A stretch of DNA of 64,000 bases from Patella vulgata (taxonomy: Eukaryota; Mollusca; Gastropoda; Patellidae). Position 1 is the first letter of the stretch, and each line of letters starts with the position of its first letter. The notes below the pieces were generated by a model, which saw nothing but the letters and a program-made list of their open reading frames with translations, made no database searches and was not told the DNA's origin. A program made the position numbers and the translations under genes. The stretch is taken from NCBI RefSeq assembly GCF_932274485.2, contig NC_065884.2, positions 26,459,622-26,523,621 of the forward strand. The letters run 5' to 3'. Positions 13,101 to 36,830 of this stretch are shown here, one piece after another.

Positions 13101-13255
13101 GATGGAGAATTTAATAAATTAATTATATTTATTTTTCAGTTAAAGATATGATTGAACATCCATACGAGACTCGATCTGACAGTTTTTATTTTGTAGAAGA
13201 TAAACTTATTATGCATAATAAAGCTGATTATGCTTATAATGGTGGAACAATCTAG
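4191..13255 (+). CDS. unc119: UNC119 lipid-binding chaperone, partial (four 3' exons)
   Basis: Four exons join in frame: 4191-4304, 11639-11756, 12574-12746 and 13140-13255 (TAG stop at 13253-13255). All introns are bounded by AG and GT. The product, about 172 residues here, matches the UNC119/PDE6-delta family almost throughout: exon 1 has [18 protein letters not shown], exon 2 [19 protein letters not shown], exon 3 VEFIVGDKP and [10 protein letters not shown], exon 4 [17 protein letters not shown] and MHNKADY. UNC119 proteins fold as an immunoglobulin-like beta sandwich that binds myristoylated N-termini and delivers cargo to cilia and synapses (family knowledge). Between KPP and DPNAGRF there is an acidic stretch ([15 protein letters not shown]) where the human protein has a shorter, basic one. 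The N-terminal exon(s), expected to hold the PEDVL-type segment, were not found in 1-4190. The 7.3-kb intron 4305-11638 is filled by nested repeats. Confidence 0.93.
4668..4707. repeat. Short palindrome
   Basis: Stem ATCTAGATTCAAAT with its complement AATTTGAATCTAGAT around an 11-bp loop, in UNC119 intron DNA. Confidence 0.6.
4741..4874. mobile_element. Short hairpin MITE
   Basis: Arms AGGTAATTTGGCGAGACTGT and, inverted, ACAGTCTTGTCAAGTTTGTT; both then run into AGA..TTTTATTCCAG around a loop with GGGAGCAAGCCC. No coding capacity. Confidence 0.55.
8035..9974 (+). mobile_element. Modular repeat family B, copy 1
   Basis: Begins TATACGCCCACATTTTCATG and a hairpin, then GCCGTCGCC, (GTCC)n, and modules of about 185 bp with GTCACAATTTTTATCCGATT and GAAACTTGAAATGTAAG. 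Ends AAAATGTGGGCGTATCCTGC, CTGGCAGCCGCTGG. The start and end form an inverted repeat TACGCCCACATTTT/AAAATGTGGGCGTA. The open frames in it are repeat text, not genes. Confidence 0.75.
8180..9659. repeat. 740-bp tandem duplication inside family B
   Basis: 8180-8919 and 8920-9659 align at a constant offset of 740 bp with only a few substitutions (for example near 8444/9184, 8487/9227, 8622/9362). The junction is at GTTACACCC|GTCCGTCC. Confidence 0.85.
11805..12082 (+). mobile_element. tRNA-derived SINE, copy 1
   Basis: Diverged copy with a box A-like GGTCGAATGGTTGAACATG, box B-like GGCTTTGATTCCC, core GTTTTCTCCAGCTCCTCCAG, and tail GTTAAACCACACTTCTCTC. In UNC119 intron between 11757 and 12573. 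Confidence 0.75.
12365..12475. repeat. Short minisatellite
   Basis: About two diverged units around GACCCATGTAAAAT and CATTCTTAATTGTTTAAAAT in the same UNC119 intron. Confidence 0.45.
12915..13044. repeat. 43-bp tandem repeat, three copies
   Basis: Units start at 12915, 12958 and 13001 with GGCTTTGCAAGTAGTTATCA; the last two are almost identical. In the last UNC119 intron. Confidence 0.8.
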
Positions 13256-13457
13256 CTTTTTACCAGCATATCATTCTATATCAATTACTTATAAGCTTAA
13301 CTAATGACAGGTGGTAAATCTATCTCTGTCATTTCATTTTATTACATTCAACATATCATTTATATACTGGCCATAGTTTCCCATAAAACTCAATTTCACT
13401 GCAGTTTCAAAGTCCAATTTAGATTTGGTAAAGCTTTACTCTAAATATACCTTCGGT

Positions 13458-13575
13458 AATAAAGATTTACAGGTCAAAAGGTCAGGAATCATTTTTGGTA
13501 TACCTCACACAGAATTGAGAATCAAAAACAAGAAACTTTTGCATATCTAATTATAGAAAATGTACCAGTAATAAA
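13458..13575 (+). terminator. Candidate poly(A) signals of UNC119
   Basis: AATAAA occurs at 13458-13463 and again at 13570-13575, about 205 and 315 bp after the UNC119 stop, in an AT-rich stretch without coding signals. Either would give a short 3' UTR. Confidence 0.4.
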
Positions 13576-13848
13576 TGTTATTAAAAATTAACATGGGTAA
13601 ATTTAATTAAAAGATATTCTTACTTCATTTATTTATTTAATTTATTGTATAAATAATTATGTTTGTCATCTATTAAGAAATTATTCAATGAAATCCATAA
13701 ATTTTGTTTTTATGCTTATATTTTTTTCATAATGTATACAATATATTGTTAAATGATTATATGCAGTAACTGATCTCACAATAACATAATAAAGCCCACT
13801 CCAGAAAGTTTAACGTTACAGTATAAGCAGCATGTCCCTTAACATAAG

Positions 13849-14130
13849 GGGGGTTGGGAGGCCAAATGATTAGCGCGTACGTACGTGTTGAATCATAAGG
13901 TCGGTCATTGAGTGAACTGGCGTGATTTCGATTCCCCGGTTGTACTTGACAAGGAGTAGGGTCGCCTGTCAAACCTCAAGGGTTTTCTCTGGGTCCTCTG
14001 GTTTCCTCCCACTGCTAAATACCCCTACACACAAGCGATTTATTGAATAAATTGAACCATATGTTAGTCGCGAAATGACCTAATTTGTGTCAAGTGGACA
14101 TTAAATCCCATTTCTCTCTATCTCTCTCCC
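13849..14130 (+). mobile_element. tRNA-derived SINE, copy 2
   Basis: Good copy. Box A-like GAGGCCAAATGATTAGCGCG, box B-like GATTTCGATTCCCCG, core GTTTTCTCTGGGTCCTCTGG and tail GACATTAAATCCCATTTCTC ending in a CT microsatellite. Confidence 0.85.
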
Positions 14131-14744
14131 CATAACATAAAGCAAACCTTTATCTGGACTAGCAAATACAACTGCATGTCTGTGTCTGTTGGTAGAATTT
14201 TTTGCTCCATAAACTAAGTCCCAATTGTCCCAGGAATGTAAAATATATATATATTTCTGCTTTAAATACCTTCTGCATGAAATAAACATGGAGGGGAGTT
14301 TTTTATGGTTTGCTTAGAGAAGGGTGTAAATTTCTGTAACATTAATCTTCATTATTTATCGTATATATTTTATCAGTTCTGTGACAATTTTCTAATACCT
14401 GCGGTTCTTAACATATGTAACCTGATGAATCCATACTTTACTATAGTTAGACTTGAGTGTTTTGTTTTGTTTTATTCTTCCTTACTTCAACATAAGAATC
14501 AAAATTTAAACATTATCAAGATGTGCTGGAGTTAATGAGATTTAAAGAGTGTTAATTCTGATAATCATTCACAAACAATTTTACAACCCATACAATTAAA
14601 TCTAAATGGTTATTTGATTATTTATGTGGAATTCAGTAAAGCTAGTATTAATTCTACATGTAAATGTACATTGATTCAGACTATCAGGTGCCAGCATTTA
14701 GACATCATTTGACCAAAATAAAAAGTATCCATGATTTTATGGGA

Positions 14745-14990
14745 ATAAGAATTATCTGCAAAGAATCCAGGATTTCACCTTGGGATGGGGGGAATTATTT
14801 CCCAGACACTAACCAGGATTTAAGTAGATTAAGAATTATTCAGAAGCTTTCCAGGATTTGAAAGAGTTATTCAGAAACTGTCCAGGATTTGAATAGATTA
14901 AGAATTGTCCAAAAACTATCCAGGATTAGATTGGATTAAGAATTATCCACAAGCAATTCAGAATTTGATGAGAATAAGACATATACAATG
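14745..14990. repeat. Decayed 40-45 bp minisatellite
   Basis: About six irregular copies of TTAAGAATTATCCA-AAGC and CCAGGATTTGA. No coding sense. Confidence 0.6.
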
Positions 14991-15335
14991 TAAATAAATT
15001 GCTAATGCATGTGCTAAATGATGGGATGTCAAAGGCTAATATTGGTACATGATAGACACAGTTGTCAAGAATGTTTTGTAATGTTGTAATTACACAATTG
15101 TAAATAGTTAAAAACAATGTTGTTGTAAATTGTGCAATGATAGAATGGTTATTATGTTTGTAGCTATTCAAATGCTTTGTGTATATTTTAACATGTCCCA
15201 TCTATTTGTATTCGCTTCAATCCCAAAATCGAATTAAAAAATATTAGTAAATAGACCAATTCAAATACCCCTATTATTGTTAACTCTTAAATTACATACT
15301 TACATTTATTTTCTTAATTATAAAATGTATTCTAG

Positions 15336-15618
15336 AATCGCCAGAACTTATTCCAATAACAGAGTATAACATTCTGATTACAGACATATCATTTTATCAA
15401 ATTAAAATATTCTTCATTCTCGGTGCATTTTTCATAAATACCTACATGCTAAAAGTATACTACAGTAAATATAGTTATTACCTGACTGTTCTCCTAATCG
15501 ACCAACAGTTCTTATCAGTAGCTGGTTTGTATTATTTGTACAGTACAATAAGTGGATCGTATAGAAACCTTCATGCCTTAAACATGCTTCTGCTTTGTAC
15601 AACTGCTCAAATATTTTA
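15336..15618 (+). CDS. Candidate exon of an unidentified membrane protein
   Basis: A 93-codon open stretch without its own ATG start follows a fair acceptor (GTATTCTAG at 15327-15335). It ends either at TAG 15617-15619 or at an overlapping donor GTAAGT that begins at 15619. Two hydrophobic stretches are visible, around IKIFFILGAFFINTYMLKVY and around YLTVLLIDQQFLSVAGLYYL. The spacing and the phrases ITDI and FFINT faintly recall TMEM138-type four-helix proteins, but I could not find neighbouring exons and do not assign a name. It lies 2.1 kb downstream of the UNC119 stop on the same strand. It could be an exon of a separate gene, a pseudo-exon or chance; coding-like composition is the only support. 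Confidence 0.33.
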
Positions 15619-15619
15619 G

Positions 15620-17344
15620 TAAGTTAATCTTTGATTAAAGTTTAAATTATTGACTCCTCAACTATGAAGAGTAGATTTGAATATGTTCAAAAGGCACTTA
15701 TATAAACTTTGTTTTCTTCACTAAAGTTCTTCTTTCTTTTGCACAGAAATCTATTAGAAAGAGCTCTGTAAATATAATTGTGCTTACCACACAATCCATT
15801 CCCAAGATGTTATATAATGCTTTTAAACAATGTACGGTTAAGCACTTTGAAACTAGACGGCTCAATATAATTTAATATTTAAAAATATATCAAGTTTGCT
15901 CACACTATTTTCATAACGCAAATATAGATGTTTAGATTTTGTAGTTTGGTCATTGAAATCACTAATTAATATCCATTTCATATTAGGTGTAAATTTGATA
16001 GTTTTACTTAAAAGCAAAGTTAGTTTATATGTCTGCATTTCCATCAGTGTTTCAAATGTGGGTTGGGTTTTTTTGTTTTTTTTTAAGGAACAATAATGAC
16101 TTTTTGAAAATAGATATAAATGGCATCTAAGAGTTCAACTACTGAATAAGATCAGTTTGGTATAACCTGGTTTTATTAACCAGCAATACATATAAAAGTT
16201 TAGATATTGAGATTTTTGCTTAGTCAAAATGTCTCAAAAAAAATATTCAACTCATTTGTCATTTTAATATCAATAACAGGCACCATGCAGACACGGGACC
16301 AATTTCCAAATATATAATTATAGACAGTAGAAAAAGGTTATTAAATATTTCATTTCTTCTTAATGAATGTTTCACTTCAGAATGTACAGACAAAATAATT
16401 TATTTCCTTGAAAAGTACATATTATATTATATGCTGTCACCCTCTATTATATACTTGCAACTTGGTGCTTGAGTTCAACACCCCCACTACAAAATATAAA
16501 TTTCTTAAAATGTCTCCGTTATCATATCATTTTAATCAAATATCAAATATACATTCGCATTCATTATAGAGCTTGGTTGTAATCACACATTGCTATTTAT
16601 AGATAAATATTCCGGTTATAATTATTTCCTTTCCAAACAACCATTCCTCTGAAAACAAATCTACCTTGTTAATTATTATCCCCATATATTTTGATTGGAT
16701 TTAAAGCTAGTAAGGACATCAGTATTAAATCATAATACTAAATTATTAGAATTAGTCAAAACTATAATTTACTAAATTCAAGGGAAGTTTATTATTAGAA
16801 TTATTCAAAACTATAATTTTGCCTTAAGAGACCTTAACTTTAGATGATGTATGATCCTTTGTTTCTTTTAAATAACACAAGTATTATAGGATGTAAAAAA
16901 GAAAATATCTGTCCTCTGGCTTTAAATAAGGTTTATTGCAATAAATATACATGTATGGATTGTATTTGATTTATGACAATATGAAACTGACATATTGACA
17001 TAATATAATAATATTGATCTCAGGCTCTATGTTGTATTTTTTATCATTAATTAACATATTCTAATTAATCCAAGGTGATAAGCACTGATTGTTTTGATAT
17101 CAGTTATTTGTGTATCCATAGTAACATTCCATCTCTAATAATATTTACAGTTATATAAATGGCGAACTGTATTCACAAATTTGTTATTTGTTTTCTTAGA
17201 ATATTATTTACAATATCTTTAATAAATTTTCCTAAATATATTTTAACAGAATTTTAGCAATTCAACACCCTCAGCTTGATAGGTTTCCATTATACCATGC
17301 TAGACAATTTGATGTGTTTTTTCTCTCCATTTGGATCTGTATTA
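15620..17344. other. AT-rich DNA, nothing recognised
   Basis: No gene, SINE or inverted repeat could be supported here; no continuation exon for the candidate at 15336 was seen. Confidence 0.35.
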
Positions 17345-18265
17345 AAATGGGTTCATCCGTCTGTCTGTCTGTCACACTTTTTTGGACACAATAATTCTTC
17401 TCCTAATTGAGCTAGAATGTTCAAACTTGGAGTTCGAAGTTGAGAATTTTCTGCTTAGGGTAAGCTGAGATAAGCAATTTGATTGGTTGATGATTTGGTA
17501 CACGATAACTTTAGTTCTAATTAAGTGAGAGTGAGGACACCTGGTGTATAGCTTTATTACATCAATACCTTGAATAAGTTCGATAATGAGCATTTTCTGC
17601 TCTGGGTAAGTTGAGCGATAAGCAATTTGATTTGCCGAGACTTCGGAACACAATAACTCGCCTTCTAATTGAGGTAGAATGTTCAAACTTGGTGTAGGCG
17701 TTCATTAAGTGAATGCCTTGATGGATTTTGATGATAAACCTTGTCTGCTTACGGTTAGCAGAGATAAGCAATCTGATTGGTTGATGCTTTGGGACACTAA
17801 AACTTTGGTTTTAATTAAGTGAGAGTGATGAAGCTCCGAGTATAGATTCATTATATCATTTCCTTGACTAAGTTTAATGATGAGAATTTTCTGCTTAGGC
17901 TAAGGAGCAATACGCAATTTGATTGGTCAAGACTTTTGAACATGGCAACTCTGCTTTTAATTGAGGTAGAATGTTTAAACTTGATGTAGATGTTCATTAG
18001 GTGAATGTCTTGACCGAGTTCAATGATTAACATTTCGAACTAAACCTAAGCAGAGCTAAGCAATTTCATTGGTTGATGCTTTGGGACAAGATAACTTTAA
18101 TTCTATCTGATAGAGAGTGATGAAACTTACTGTATAGTTGATAATCAGTTTGATTGCTTGATACTTTTGAAGAAAAAAAATGTGTGATTAGTTAATGTGT
18201 CATCTATTTATTTTGGGATTTCGGCGGGGGACATCAGCCTCACTGTTGGCTTGTTCATTCAGGTT
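17345..18265 (+). mobile_element. Modular repeat family A, copy 2
   Basis: Uninterrupted: ATTAAAATGGGTTCATCCG and GTCTGTC tract, about five modules, then GGCGGGGGACATCAGCCTCA and CTGTTGGCTTGTT. It serves as the reference for the intact order of the family. Confidence 0.8.
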
Positions 18266-18576
18266 TTTATCAAACTCATAGTGGGTTAGATAAATATTTG
18301 TCATCTATAAGGATATTATTGTTAATCAAATTCTATATGTAAAGCACATTATTTTATTTCTCACTGTTGATCAATATCTTATATTTGTGTTCATGGCTTG
18401 ACATATTTCATGTGATGATTTACCTTGTAGCACGAAAAATATCTAAAATCAATTCTAAATATAACTCAACCTGTACTGCTTACAGTCCAGAAAATTTTTT
18501 AGATAGAGTTTTAACATCTTCACAAAACCAGGATTGTTCAATGCTTGCAGTTCTGGTATAAATCAAATATATTTAA

Positions 18577-18880
18577 GACTAAACAGCTCTTTATTCAGTG
18601 TTCTTAATTCATCTTGACTACTAGCGTCCTCTGTCGTCATAATATTCAGGTTAGATGAATTTAGAGAAATGTTTTTTGACAATGGTTTGGGAATTTATTG
18701 TTTGAGATTTGTTTTATGTGTGAAATGTATGTTATCGTTATATTTAAATACATTCAAATTAAACAAAGATACAATTTACAAATCTGATATGACAAATGTC
18801 TGATTTGTAAAACATATTGATTTTAAGAATTTGATTAAGAAATACGAATTAAGAACATTGAATAAAGAGCTGTTTCGGTT
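18577..18880. mobile_element. MITE with 30-bp inverted repeats
   Basis: AAACAGCTCTTTATTCAGTG (then TTCTTAATTC) at the left reappears inverted at 18846-18879 with one or two mismatches. About 300 bp, no coding capacity, no clear target duplication. Confidence 0.65.
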
Positions 18881-20535
18881 TGCATAAAAATATGCATCTG
18901 GATGTATTAAATGATGTACTCCTATTAGTCTACCATTCTTAAAATACAGGCTAAACAGGCCTTATTAAAACAACCAAACATCCTACTAGTATCACTAATA
19001 TACATCAACATGATGGCCTCCACATGTTTTTCTTTTCTTTTCTTTTTTTTTTGCCAGAGCCCAGAAGGCATAAAATTGTAACCTGTAACATGTGATAATT
19101 ATTAAATTTAACTTGATCTCCCATTACCATTAGTATTTTCACTGTTAATTTTCAGCATGTTTTAGTAGTTGGAAACATAGGGTCTTGTTTTTGCCTTAAA
19201 CAATTTCAATAAAACCAAACTACTTCAACAGAAACTGTAGATTAATTGAAAAAAAAAATGTGTTTAACTTGTATTTTAGCATAATGTTTTTAGACATATA
19301 ATGGAAGCTGAGTTGAAATAAGGCTCCTTGTCGTAAATATGTAATATGTTGTCCACAATATGAAAGTTGAAGCGAGTCATTAAATGTCCGTCCATTCAGT
19401 TAATGCTATTATTAATTAATATAATATAATTGACTTATTACATCATTTATTTTCTTTGTGTTTTGTGATGTATAGCAGTGCTTTTCAAGAAATAAATGTT
19501 GTAAATATATTTCAGATTTTTTTTTGTGTCTTTTCTAATTCTCTTACATAGCTTCAGTTTTAGTAACAGGCACATGCCCAGGGAACCCATTTGGAAATGA
19601 TTAATATATAATTAATGTTTGATTAATTCCTTTATCAAAAAGTATATATTTATTAACAACTATTTGCAGAATGTTAAACACTTAGAGGGCATTTTTTAAA
19701 TTATCCCCAATAAATGACCTTATCTTTAATTTGTAAACATAAATACTAGATAGTTAAAATTTAGTAACTGTACTCGGCCCAAATATTTCTAGCATCCACA
19801 AGGAGCCAAACTGAAAAATATTTCACCTGGCTACTAGGCTGTCCACCTTAGTGGAGGAGGCTCATTAATCTGCATTAATGCAGGTGCTGTTATTAGGTCT
19901 GCCATTTATGCAAGTCGTGAGTTTGAGTTGGCCACCTACCTTAGCTCATGAGCTTTCCCCCACTGTTACAGGCCGAGCATGTGCATAAAAATGTACTGTT
20001 CAAGTGTTGTTAGTCCCAAAATGACAAGTGGAATGTGACATATTTAGTATTATAAGAGCCACTGTAACGAACAGCTTGATCCTCAGATAGATCAATAAAC
20101 CAGTGTTCATCCAGGATTATATACTCTGTGTAATTAAATACTAATGTCTCTAATAGTGCCAGTGTCTCTTCATATTTATATTCAGCGGACAACAATAGAA
20201 TATCCAAATTGATCTTCAAGAAAATGTTTGATTAAATCAATGTTTAGTGGCCATTCTATATTGATTATTATATAAAAGTTATATTACAACTTACTGATGC
20301 TAGATAATGGTAATGGCGCTATTTGTTTTTGTTTTTGAACCGTTTGTATTGGATACATTGATTGGTTTAATGGTTGTGTTTGTCAGGTGATTAACTACTA
20401 ACATCAGCTGTCCTTCTTACTCATCTAATTTAAATATAGGCTACTATAGTATTTTGATAGTTAATAGTTTCACGCTAAATTATTCAGTTGGGGAGTTTAT
20501 CATACTGAATATGATAGTATTTCTTTTTTAAAAAT
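18881..20535. other. AT-rich DNA with a possible decayed SINE
   Basis: Mostly featureless. 19855-20045 has a SINE-like order (GTGAGTTTGAGTTGG, CCCCCACTGTTAC, GTTAGTCCCAAAATGAC) but is too diverged for a firm call. Confidence 0.3.
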
Positions 20536-21660
20536 AGGTTACCAGAATATTTCTTAGGAAGTATACAAGAGCCATTACATGAGGAAAGAATTAAAATCTA
20601 TTGTTGTAATTCAATAGGCTTATTCGTTTCACTAAGTTATACAATTTCAAACAGATCAGAGTATAACTTTCACAACATTTAACAAAGTAAATAAGGGCCT
20701 TAACTTCAGGCATAATTAATATTAATTGTTCAAATTCAAAAGGCTTATCCATTTCATTAATTCAAACAAGCTGTAATATACGTCCACATTCCTGGGGGTC
20801 AGGGCATGCATCAAAATAAATAATTGCTGTCTTTACGGTGTAAGGGTGTAAGGAATGAAAAATATGCCAAGTTCCAAGATGATTCATTCAGAATTGCAGC
20901 CTGTAGACGATTAACACCCTGGGGGTGTAAGATATGGAACAATACAAATTGGGACAACACTATGATAGATCATACCGAATTGGATGCAAATATTAACAAA
21001 AAGTGGGCGTGGCACCGCCCAAGTGGGATGGATCATGCACCAAAATCAATAGTTGCCGTCCTTAGGGTATAAGGAATAAGTATACCAAGTTCCAAGATAA
21101 TCCATTCAGAATTGTGGCCTTCAGCCCTGAGGTCGGGGCATGCACCAAATTCAATAATTGCCATCCTTAAGGTATAAGGAATACATATGCCAAGTTCCAA
21201 GATGATCCATTAAAAATTGTGACCTTTAGGCACTACACAGACACACACAAAAAAATGTATCTGCCCGTCATTCACCAAAAACAATAGGGATCTTCCTTTG
21301 GGTATAAGGAATAAGTATGTACGTCCACATATAAAAATACATATGAATTTCAAGCAGATTGTATAACTGTAGTCAGAAGACAGTAGTAAACTACTGGTTT
21401 AAACAATGTATATAAATTTCAAGCAGATTAGATGATCACATGATTCTACAAAGTGATAAAGGACAACATCTCTGGATTTTATCAGAAATTGCCAAAACTC
21501 ACTAGGCTTCTTCATCTAACTAATTTAAGCATCAATTTAAACACCTATATAAATCTTAGAAGAATCGAATAATAATTGTAGTTTGAAGAGTGTTCACAAG
21601 ATATTGTGGATGAAGGACATGGGTGAGAGCAATATATACATCCAGATTTCAATGTCCGTG
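20536..21660. repeat. Modular repeats, family F with GGGCATGCACC modules
   Basis: Contains AATAGGCTTATTCGTTTCAC, then at 20790-21310 three to four modules with GCATGCACCAAAATCAATA and CCAAGTTCCAAGATGATCCA, then more F-like text (AGGCTTCTTCATCTAAC). The 82-codon frame at 20824-21072 is repeat text. Confidence 0.6.
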
Positions 21661-21858
21661 TATATTATACATTAAGACTAAGCAATTTCTGCATTAACCA
21701 AAACTTTCTAGTTTTAGTTTGTTGTAAATTATATGCCCAAAATAAGATAGGTAATGATTTATTTTAACTCAACATTTGATACCTAACAATCTTTCATTGT
21801 GCACTAATGATTGTACAGATGATATTGATGAAAAATCTTCAATTAAGAGAAATTTGGT

Positions 21859-22005
21859 TTAGGTCCACATGACACCAACTAGGTCATTTTGGGACCAACA
21901 TATAGTTCAATTTTATTTTAGCGTGAAATTTTTAGTAGTGGGAGGAAACCTGGGGACCTGACTCAATGACAGGCCTTACGATCTAAAGTGCACACGTATG
22001 ACTGT
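21859..22005 (-). mobile_element. tRNA-derived SINE, deleted copy
   Basis: GACACCAACTAGGTCATTTT, GGTTCAATTTTATTTTA-like and GTAGTGGGAGGAAACC, followed directly by the box B side (GACTCAATGACAGGCC). The middle is missing. Confidence 0.65.
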
Positions 22006-22284
22006 GGACCTTATTCATAAAAGCAAGAAATATAGAAAAAGTCTTAGCATTACCTAGTTTGATTAATACTCTACTCAACACAGTGTAAAATTGGTGGACA
22101 CCAACTTTTTCTGTTAAAATTATCTGTATGTGCTGGATGAAATGTTTTAACATTTTGTATTTAACACTGTAAGATCAACATGGTTATTCTTTATTTACTG
22201 TTATGTGTACAATGCCAAAGAGGAAAATGGTGCCCAGACTGAGGCATTTTCACTTTTCTGAATTCCAACTATCATGGATTCATA

Positions 22285-22485
22285 CTTGATATGTGAAACG
22301 TGATTTTTTGTAAAATCAGGGGCCATAATCCATGAAGTTATGATCCGATACATGCTAATATCGAAAGGAACTGAGATCTTTGATAAAAACTGTGACCTGT
22401 AGAGTGTCCACAAACCAATTGTGGACCACGTACAGGGGCGACGGCATAATATGTCCACATGAAAATGTGGGCGTTTAAAAAAGTC
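22285..22485 (-). mobile_element. Modular repeat family B, truncated copy
   Basis: Only one end is kept: AATCAGGGGCCATAATCCAT through CAGGGGCGACGGCATAATAT to CATGAAAATGTGGGCGT. Confidence 0.75.
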
Positions 22486-23832
22486 ATGTCTTTTTTAATC
22501 AAACCAACATCTCAAACCCCCTCACATATTTTGTTTAAATATGCTAGAATCAATTGCAATCTACACCCACAATACTGTTAATTATAATGAAACTAGAGCT
22601 GTAAATGATATTTTATTCATGATTAATTTAAATATATTTAATATTACAAAATAATTTATAGCAAAATGAACCAAATTCCTTATTCAAAATGAGAACTGTT
22701 AAGCAAGAAATAAACGTTTACTTGATGTTAGAAATGTTAATTATCGGTAAGTACATTTATTTAATGTCACATTTGGAACATTAACATAAGTAAGGTTTTA
22801 TGCTATACCAGATACCATTCCTGCTTTACAGTTTTAAATTTATTATTATTAAGAAGCTGGCAAAGGAAACACATGCACAAGAACCTTCAATAGAAACAGA
22901 TATACACTAAATAGTATGTGGTCTTCTGGTTTCATCTCTTTATCTGTTTTCAAGCTGAAAGAACCAACTAATTAAAATGGTTGTTGACCCTGCAAATTGG
23001 CAGTTTTTGTTTGTCAACAGATCAAATAGGAATACCACAGTCTGATATTGATAACATGCAAGAATTTTCACTTATTGTTAGCCATTTTATATTTAGTAAT
23101 TACAGTAATCTGATGGTCCCACATGATGATTATTATTAAGCACAAACAACATGTTTTCAAATTGAGGTAAAACTGGACACTCTTATTTCACTTTATTATT
23201 AATGGCGTAATTTTTATTGTGCAAGTGATACAGATATGCTCTGAGATGAAGCCGGACATTAGTAAGCAGTACGAAGATGCAGTATACATTTATATTTCAA
23301 CCAGTAATTTTATATTTGATTTCATGCAGAGTCCTAAAAAAAAAGGCGCATATTAGAAACTAGTTTATTATTGCCTGGTATTTGTCAGGTACAACTATAT
23401 TTATTATTTTCAGGCCTGATCTTGTACACAGTAAAACAATAACAAAAACAATAAATATTCAATAAGATCTGACAATTGCAAAATAATACAAGCCAGTTGA
23501 AATTCTGTCCATGTGAACTCTGAATTGTTTTAAATTAAAGTATTGGTTGAACCAGTGAAGACACTTTGACATTATCAAATTTATAGCTTTAATGAGAGTT
23601 TCAAATATATAGGCGGTGATAACAATAACAATCTTTTATTTTGTGCTGAAATTATTTTGCAAATTGTAATTAATTCAAAAAACATACAGATAACTTTATC
23701 AGACTTAGTTATAATCAAATGTACTTCAAGGGGTTGATATAGTGGTTTCTGAATAATAGATGGTTGAAGATGAGATCTCTTCTTTTAACCATTCTCAATC
23801 ATACTTTTAATTATAATAGCACTATATACATA
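22486..23832. other. AT-rich intergenic DNA
   Basis: Nothing recognised except a possible LRRC47 poly(A) signal at 23635. Confidence 0.35.
23635..23640 (-). terminator. Candidate poly(A) signal of LRRC47
   Basis: Minus-strand AATAAA about 865 bp after the LRRC47 stop. If used, the 3' UTR would contain the whole Tigger-like MITE at 23833-24474. Confidence 0.25.
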
Positions 23833-24474
23833 CAGTAAACTTCACATAAGTCGGATCTAAGTGGACTGAACAATTTTATCCAATTTAAGCTAAGATCTGA
23901 GTTAGCCGAAGACCAAAATTCAATCTTAGCTCGATTAGAAATAAACTGCAAGAGCTGAATAATAATTGATTCAAAGGCACATTTCAAGCTTTTGTTCGTA
24001 TATGCGAGTAGACAACTTCCGGTTTGGTGCGATAAGATAACTTCTGTTTTGACGCCATCTTTGAAAAATATCCTGAATTTTCTCGTACAGCAGACAGCAA
24101 GTTTCGAATTTTCCGGGAAAATTCTATTATTTTGTGCCGCGTCAAATAAGCTGATTTGAATCAAAATCATAGGGGAAAGTATTTTGGGGTTCTGTGCATG
24201 GAATACCTAACCGCTTTTCGACCATCGGGACAAAACTGACTTAGTCATATTCTGAACATACTGCTGATCCGACTTGGGCGAAGGAAAAAAGCCTGAATTA
24301 GATCAAATGAACCGAACATTTTAATCCGAGTTGAGCAAAGATATAACTTAGGAAATCCGACTTGCGCACAGAAATTTAATAAGAAAAGCGTGCAGGATCA
24401 AAGGGTCCAAATGATTTTATCTGAGTTAAGCAAAGATCCGACTTGTACGAATCCGACTTATGCCAGGTTTACTG
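23833..24474. mobile_element. Tigger/pogo-like MITE
   Basis: Termini CAGTAAACTTCACATAAGTC and, inverted, CAGTAAACCTGGCATAAGTC, flanked by TA (23831-23832, 24475-24476). Internal copies of AAGATCCGACTTG-type words. 642 bp, no transposase. It starts 30 bp after the LRRC47 stop codon. Confidence 0.8.
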
Positions 24475-24503
24475 TATATCAATAAAATCAATTAGTAAAA
24501 TAT

Positions 24504-36148
<11,645 letters not shown>

Positions 36149-36158
<10 letters not shown>

Positions 36159-36260
36159 ATTGGTATCTTAATTGGCCTTTATCCGTAAAGAGTCATATCT
36201 AAGGGAAATAACTCAATCATATGTTGGAGTGGGTTATAATTTCTCTTTTTTACGTAAAGT
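36149..36260 (-). promoter_or_regulatory. LRRC47 start region with YY1-like motif over the ATG
   Basis: The minus-strand start context CCAATATGGCGTTCGC places the ATG of LRRC47 inside a YY1-like AANATGGCG motif. No TATA box is evident upstream. Such motifs at the start codon occur in short-5'UTR housekeeping genes, which fits LRRC47; this is inference. Confidence 0.35.
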
Positions 36261-36614
36261 TGTGAAATAGGCCTAACAGTGTGTTACATAAGACTTCGCA
36301 ATCCAATCCAAAAATTTAATATAAAAAAAACCAACAACCCCCCCCCCCCCCCAAGATTACACAATTATATACATTGATTCATAGTTTTCAATAAACAATA
36401 GGGGTTTTATAAAATTTCTGATGGACGGGACCTTAATAAATAATATAATAATAAGGTCCATCTATTATGGTTTTATTTTCGCCGCAGATCTTTACGAATA
36501 AGCCGGTTGCCGATACTGACTTTATTTTACACAAATTTATGTTTTAACGCTTATATGAAATGCGAGCTCTGTGTTCTAATTTCTCAACCTTTGAATATTT
36601 TCAACGGACTTCAT

Positions 36615-36830
36615 TTTAAAGGAGCTAATTAAACCTCCATAATATTCACAATTAAAAACACTAATTAGAATTCAATATCGGTCCATATTTATCAATACTG
36701 ATGTTATTATCTTACCTCTAAAATATGGGATCCTAATACCCAATATTTAAGACCCAATGAACATTTTAAAATCAATACACAACATTATGTGCATGGACAT
36801 AATGGTTTGTAATGAACAAAGAAAAACATA
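36615..36830 (-). mobile_element. Family E MITE, decayed copy
   Basis: TTAAAGGAGCTAATTAAA and ATCAATACTGATGTTATTAT, AATATTTAAGACCCAATGAA match the family E copies at 39642 and 43023 with many changes. Confidence 0.5.

Noticed and set aside
13849-13960. tRNA-like box A and box B sequences
   Set aside because: They belong to dispersed SINE heads with a SINE core and CT tail; no cloverleaf of a functional tRNA was found.
20824-21072. 82-codon frame with tryptophans
   Set aside because: The same text repeats in diverged form within 20790-21310; modular repeat.
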